A stretch of DNA of 64,000 nt from Guyanagaster necrorhizus (Eukaryota > Basidiomycota > Agaricomycetes > Agaricales > Physalacriaceae): the NCBI RefSeq assembly GCF_019112545.1, contig NW_025064912.1, positions 385,690 to 449,689 of the forward strand, given 5' to 3'. Of this stretch, positions 59,724 through 64,000 are shown piece by piece. Every line of letters begins with the position of its first letter. Positions within the stretch are counted from its first letter, which is position 1. Under the pieces are notes generated by a model. That model worked only from the letters and a program-made list of their open reading frames with translations, did no database searches and had not been told where the DNA came from. The translations under genes were made by a program, and so were the position numbers.

Positions 59724-60638
59724 GTAGGCGAAATGTAGCTCGCTATATTCTCCTCATTCCAGCTTCCAACGTATCCCATTCTTGAGCCTTAATGTCCGAG
59801 ATATGTTAACTATCAATGATAGGACCCTCTATCACCAAAATATGTAGATGCCGTTCAGAATCCATTTGCTGCATTCAGTACACGGAGCAACAGAACGGAA
59901 AATGAGCACACACCCAAACAGCAGTCTCTAAATGCCGAACCTGGCAACAAGACATAGCTTCGACCATTGAAGAATTCAGTGATGTCCTGGAAACGCTTGT
60001 CCTGACCACCAACTGGATCGACAACCCAACTGCTTGTCGTCAATCCTGTGTGGTATGAATTAGTATATATATGTTGGACGTCGCTCAAGAGAATAAGCTC
60101 ACCGCCTGAGTTGGTATCGATAATAAGCGTCAAATCTTTAAAAGTGATCGGACGTATCGCAGGTCGGGGTATCAATTTGGAAGGTCAGAGCACCCAAAGA
60201 GCTCGGAGCTGGTAGGCGATATTTGACTAAAAGACGAGCTTATGCTCGTCTTTTAGCAACGAGGAAGAAAACCTGGCATACCGACTGGACATGCGATCCC
60301 AACCTCTGCAGCAGTGTCTGCCTCGAGTGATGAGGATGGACTATACAAGGCCGAGTTTTTTGGTGCAGTGCCAGTTTGTATGATAACAATAGCTTAATAG
60401 TCACGAAAGTAGAAGTCATGGTTCAATAGCAGGAGTGAATAGCAAGCAGCGAGGACGGCAGCTTGAAACACCAGCTCAGACAGAGACCCCTTTTCTAGGA
60501 AGAGTTCGGAATTGCAAGCAAGAGCCTCTCGAAAGACACAAAAATGATGTATGTACACGCATGCAGCCAAATTATAACCCTAACCATAATAAAGGTAAGG
60601 TTAGGTTTACATTCAATATCTGGAGGGGGATCATACCC
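59724..60638. other. Intergenic with hairpin and an unassigned minus-strand frame
   Basis: A 106-codon minus frame (59855-60175) reads TFKDLTLIIDTNSGGELIL and FNGRSYVLLPGSAFR. It could be an exon, but I recognise no family. The hairpin at 60227-60256 and telomere-like motifs at about 60577-60607 are listed separately. Confidence 0.35.
60227..60256. repeat. Perfect 13-bp hairpin
   Basis: CTAAAAGACGAGC (60227-60239), loop TTAT, then GCTCGTCTTTTAG (60244-60256). All 13 pairs match. Confidence 0.9.
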
Positions 60639-60646
60639 TATATAAA
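60639..60646 (+). promoter_or_regulatory. TATA box of the DUF6699 gene
   Basis: TATATAAA in CCCTATATAAAGCAG, 178 bases upstream of the ATG at 60824, followed by a C/T-rich leader. Confidence 0.55.
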
Positions 60647-60823
60647 GCAGTCCCATCCTTCCCCAGGCCCTCACACCTCTCCCTCAAACCACCACTATCG
60701 ACAAATCTCACCCTTCCACGCCTCCTGCCTACGTCCGCACTCATTCAACCAGAACCTCTCCTTTCATCTGTGAGCATTTCTTCTTGCTTCACCGTGCATG
60801 TCCAACGAGAAAACGAGGCAGCG

Positions 60824-61550
60824 ATGACAACGCAGCAGGGTAGGGAGTCACGAGAACCGTATTCGTTACCACCAACGGCGTTCTACACCCCATCGAGGGC
60901 ATCTCGCGTTATTCCTGTCTATAGCGACGCGCAGTTGACCACGCCGGTCCATGTTCACCGCCATTATGTATCCAGACCCGACGCGTCCTATCCGCGATCT
61001 GTACGCGAATATACCGCGCCGCCCTCGCCGTCCATCCTCGGTAAACCGCGCCATCGTCACGTCCCGCCGCCATCTCAAATAGAAAGCAATATCCAGACGG
61101 TTGTGCATCTACTGTTGCGTCCGAGCCGAGGGGAGATGATGATGGTGCTTGACTTTGCTCAGTCTGGCGTGCGTGCGTGTTCTTGGTTATGAGGCCTGCG
61201 TCAATGAGGCGGCGACCAGCCCGCCTCTTCCGTCACTGGCCATCATCCACCAAAAGCTTCCATGGCCCATAGTCATACAGAGGTCGGGCGATCGAGAATG
61301 GGTCACGGTCGCCGACGTTGTTAAGACGCTATGGTATGCTCTGCACATACGCGACGCCTTACAGACGTCAACATCGTCACCGTCCCTCGAAAGTCAGGAC
61401 GATGCGCCTTTTGACGGTCGTCGAAGCATGCGAGGCTGCGACGAACAAGAAGTGGTCCGGCGGCCCAGACTGGTGTACTTGAGGGGAAAGACACGATTTA
61501 TGGGACTCCGCGCTATAGGAGGCGACACCTGGGAACTACTTGCTGCATAG
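60824..61550 (+). pseudogene. DUF6699-type protein, frame shifted at a GCGT repeat
   Basis: The N-terminal part (60824-61165, from MTTQQGRESREP) is Pro/Arg-rich, with HRHYVSRPDASYPRSV, then QTVVHLLLRPSRGEMMMVLDF. The C-terminal part in the +1 frame reads GYEACVNEAATSPPLPSLAI, KLPWPIVIQ, WVTVADVVKTLWYAL and VYLRGKTRFMGLRA, closing WELLAA at 61550. That order is the basidiomycete DUF6699 domain. The two frames meet at GCGTGCGTGCGT (about 61168-61179). One fewer four-base unit would join LDFAQSG with VRVLGYEACV. No intron of usual size fits. It is either a real frameshift, a variable microsatellite or a read error. Function of the family is unknown. Confidence 0.68.
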
Positions 61551-63075
61551 GGCGCGTAGGTCGCGCCTATGCGGCCGTCGGGATATAATTTTTGAAGCGA
61601 GAGCTGGAGACTCATGTATGTACTATCAAAGTTGTATCAGTTATACGCAACAGACAAAGACAATGGACTACCTCTAGAAGAGCTTACATCTCTTTGGCCT
61701 AGTCTGAGTGCCGGTGCATAAAAGGGCGACAACCATCGACATTGAGAGCGACACTGCTCAGCTATCGGTGACGATGACCCTTAACCCTAGGGAAAAGTGG
61801 GGTTAGGGTTACACTCCTAGTGATTCCCCAATTGTTTGGTATCTCCCACCATGCTTCTCTCGCCGACGAGCTCCGTTAGGCAGACGAAAGGGCTCTGCAC
61901 ATCACACATGCAGCATCGGTCTTCTTTCCCAATACCCTACGTCACCACTGCACAAAGCGCTCTGCCATTGCACATCGATGCTATTCTCGAGTGCGAATAC
62001 GATGTCAGCGTGATCCGCGGTGAAATGAGGGCCCATAAATTCGGTATCGCAGATCGTCTCATTAGAGCCAACGAATACTGTGGTGAAGATTTTCTGGAGA
62101 TTCGGCAAGACAGGTACTAGGTCAAGGTTGTAAGGTGGAGAACGCGGGCCGAATGCTGTATCAAGCAACAAACATTGCGATCTAACAGGTGCCCACGTGC
62201 GCAGCAATATTGAAACGGGCTTCTCAGAGCGCATCTGGAAAATGGCTTAAGCAACCTACAAAATCACGGCCGTTAGAACTCGAGTGCTGCAATAACAGCA
62301 CCCACGATTTACTGCGACATGAGCACAGCATCCTCTCAGAGCTTTTCCTCCATTGCGATGGCTGTCACCACGATTTTCGTCACAAGCATCCATCGTCTAC
62401 TAACGACGATTCATCCCGCCCGCGGCCCTGCTACCATGGCAGCATATTTGACCATCGGCATGCTCATCGTTACCGCCTTTTTGGTACTGAAGTTCTAAAA
62501 GCTGAGGGCTAGGATGCGGCGCTGGGAATTGGCATGGGATAGACATGAAGGGCAACTTGAAACTGACGTGTCCGCGTATGGCGACGAAAAAAAAGCATCG
62601 CTGAGTGGCGAGATAGAGCTAGCGCTTGCTAAAGAGGCCCAGACGGGCGACATCGTTCCGGTGAATGATATGGGAGAGAGCACGAATACGTTGTCTATCG
62701 AAGAAGGAAGCTGGTTGTCGGGGAAAGTGCAGTACTACTACCACGGATGAGTGCCGACTTCACCACAGCCTTCATAATTACGTACCCGCTGGTCTTTTCG
62801 CCTAACGTTCCCTTCAACTATTATACTCCTTCGTTATTGAAACGCAGTTTCAGTGCTTCGTTCTGCGATAGAGTATCTGTCAGAGGGAGAGATAGGTTCA
62901 CAAAAAATATACTGACCTTGATTGGCCTTAAACTTGATTCTCTATAGATTGTCTTGGTCCTATACCATTCCTTAGCCTTAGTGGGTGCATCGGAGAAATT
63001 CCCACTCACCATAAATCACAAATAACGAAGATATTCTCAGCACCGGGCGATCAAATTGCCTTTGACAAGCTGTAT
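61551..63075. other. Telomere-like motif and a possible small membrane-protein relic
   Basis: At 61778-61812 the motifs TTAACCCTAGGG and GGGGTTAGGGTT lie in opposite orientations. At 62436-62750 a plus frame encodes a hydrophobic helix (YLTIGMLIVTAFLVLKF), a TAA at 62496-62498, then the charged tail KLRARMRRWELAWDRHE ending in YYYHG at 62750. It looks like a single-pass membrane protein with one stop. The frames at 61836-62120 and 62189-62512 are unrecognised. Confidence 0.4.
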
Positions 63076-63298
63076 TGTAACGGACGGGCCCGTTCTACTT
63101 CCTTTTTCGTAACATAAACCCGGACTTTATTTGAACTATGCTTATCTATGCACTCCACTCTTATCTACGTATAAATACTTGGTCGTGCCTAGAATTACGC
63201 CAGTCTTTCTTACCTTTTCCCCCCGAATCGAGGTGTCTTCAACCCGGTCCTTGATTCGTCCTTGTGTGCCGCTACTGACTATCATCGCTAACGTCACA
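63076..63298 (+). repeat. Candidate 5' LTR of a second, CpG-rich LTR retrotransposon
   Basis: Starts TGTAACGGACGGGCCCG and ends ACGTCACA. It contains a CGTATAAATAC promoter-like site at about 63170 and pyrimidine-rich tracts. Start and end were chosen by TG...CA rules and by the gag-like ORF downstream; the second LTR is outside the window. CpG is abundant. Confidence 0.5.
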
Positions 63299-63496
63299 TA
63301 TTTTTGACCTCAGAACAAGAAACCTCGCTTAATCGACTCCTGAATCGACGGGCCTAACCCCAGGAAAGCGCTGGACTGATCACCCGGTTCTCTCTTGGCT
63401 TCGCCCCGTCACCCTACAGACTCTGCTTCGTTTACTACCTCTTTCTGCACTCGACCTTCTGCTTTCTTCTTTTCTCTCTCGAATCACTAGACATTA

Positions 63497-64000
63497 ATGT
63501 CTCGTTATCAGCTACGTAGCCGGGGTCCCTTGACGACCCCAGTGCCTCCGGCCCCTAATGTCGCTGCTCAGGTGCAGCAGACTGAACATGATGAGTCCCC
63601 TTTGACTAGCTCCAGGGATACTGACTCTTCCAGAAGAAACCTGGCTATGCTCGAGGATCGCTCCGCGAGCCTGAGTATTCGCACTGCCCTGCCACGACGT
63701 CGTGCTGCCAGCGACGCCGGGGTTATGCCGAAACCCTCTCACCTTCGTGGGAGTGGTGGACGTACTTCTGCTTCATTGGAGTACGAAGATGCTGTGGAGT
63801 TCTCTCTCTATACAGCTGAACGTGATGACCAAGCTGGTCAAGCGTATGACACGAGTTATGACTCGATGCCAGGGGAATGGCCGGATGGCAATCCCGAAGA
63901 TGGCCTGCCCGACGACCGATCTGAGGGTCAGAACACGGCGCATGGCCTTGAACATGAGGGTAGACGTACCTTACATGTAGATGAAACTAGTATTGCTAGT
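63497..64000 (+). mobile_element. gag-like ORF start of the right-edge LTR element (truncated by window)
   Basis: The ORF opens MSRYQLRSRGPLTTP and stays open to the end of the window (168 codons). It is Ser/Pro/Arg-rich, then acidic (EYEDAVEF, GEWPDGNPEDGLPDD), as in N-terminal gag of basidiomycete gypsy elements. There is no stop and no CpG depletion, unlike the other elements here. A host gene with a disordered N-terminus is the alternative. Confidence 0.5.

Noticed and set aside
1..64000. CRISPR array, prophage or bacterial operon
   Set aside because: No regularly spaced repeats and no bacterial gene organisation; introns and fungal families are present throughout.

Overview
The window reads as nuclear DNA of a mushroom-forming basidiomycete (Agaricomycetes type). 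The evidence is genes cut by many short introns (about 45-60 nt, GT-AG, CTAAT/CTGAC-like branch sites) and families typical of that group: a HET-like protein, a DUF6699 protein, a PsiD-like decarboxylase, an Msb1/Mug8 protein and caspase-domain proteins. No rRNA gene, intact tRNA gene or CRISPR array was seen.

Two kinds of DNA alternate with fairly sharp borders. CpG-poor, AT-rich, transposon-filled islands lie at about 1-3200, 8100-19400 and 45250-57050. They hold a left-edge Ty3/gypsy 3' end with its LTR, solo and degenerate LTRs of the same family, a minus-strand gypsy RT relic, a pogo/Tigger-like DNA transposon with terminal inverted repeats, and one full-length gypsy element (47119-55571) with two LTRs and a perfect 5-bp target duplication. 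Many changes inside these elements are CG to TG or CG to CA, and CGA codons have become TGA stops. This is the signature of cytosine-methylation decay.

The CpG-normal DNA between the islands carries the genes. At 3.1-7.8 kb a broken caspase gene lies head to head with a 16-exon gene for an N-terminal helical plus kinase-like protein with a C-terminal membrane anchor. At 19.5-45 kb there are: a HET-like pseudogene, a PsiD-like PS-decarboxylase-family enzyme, a small basic unknown protein, an Msb1/Mug8 protein, an alpha/beta hydrolase, a C2H2-like zinc-finger protein, aldo-keto-reductase and copia shards, an FSH1-type serine-hydrolase pseudogene and a second small zinc-binding protein. At 58-64 kb there are: an intact caspase-domain gene, a DUF6699 gene apparently shifted by a GCGT repeat, and the 5' end of a CpG-rich, probably young LTR element running off the window.

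No operon-like or biosynthetic cluster is evident. The most suggestive grouping is of families tied to regulated cell death or allorecognition (two caspase copies, one MLKL-like architecture, one HET copy). It contains broken and intact copies, as expected under birth-and-death evolution next to transposon islands. That functional reading is inference.
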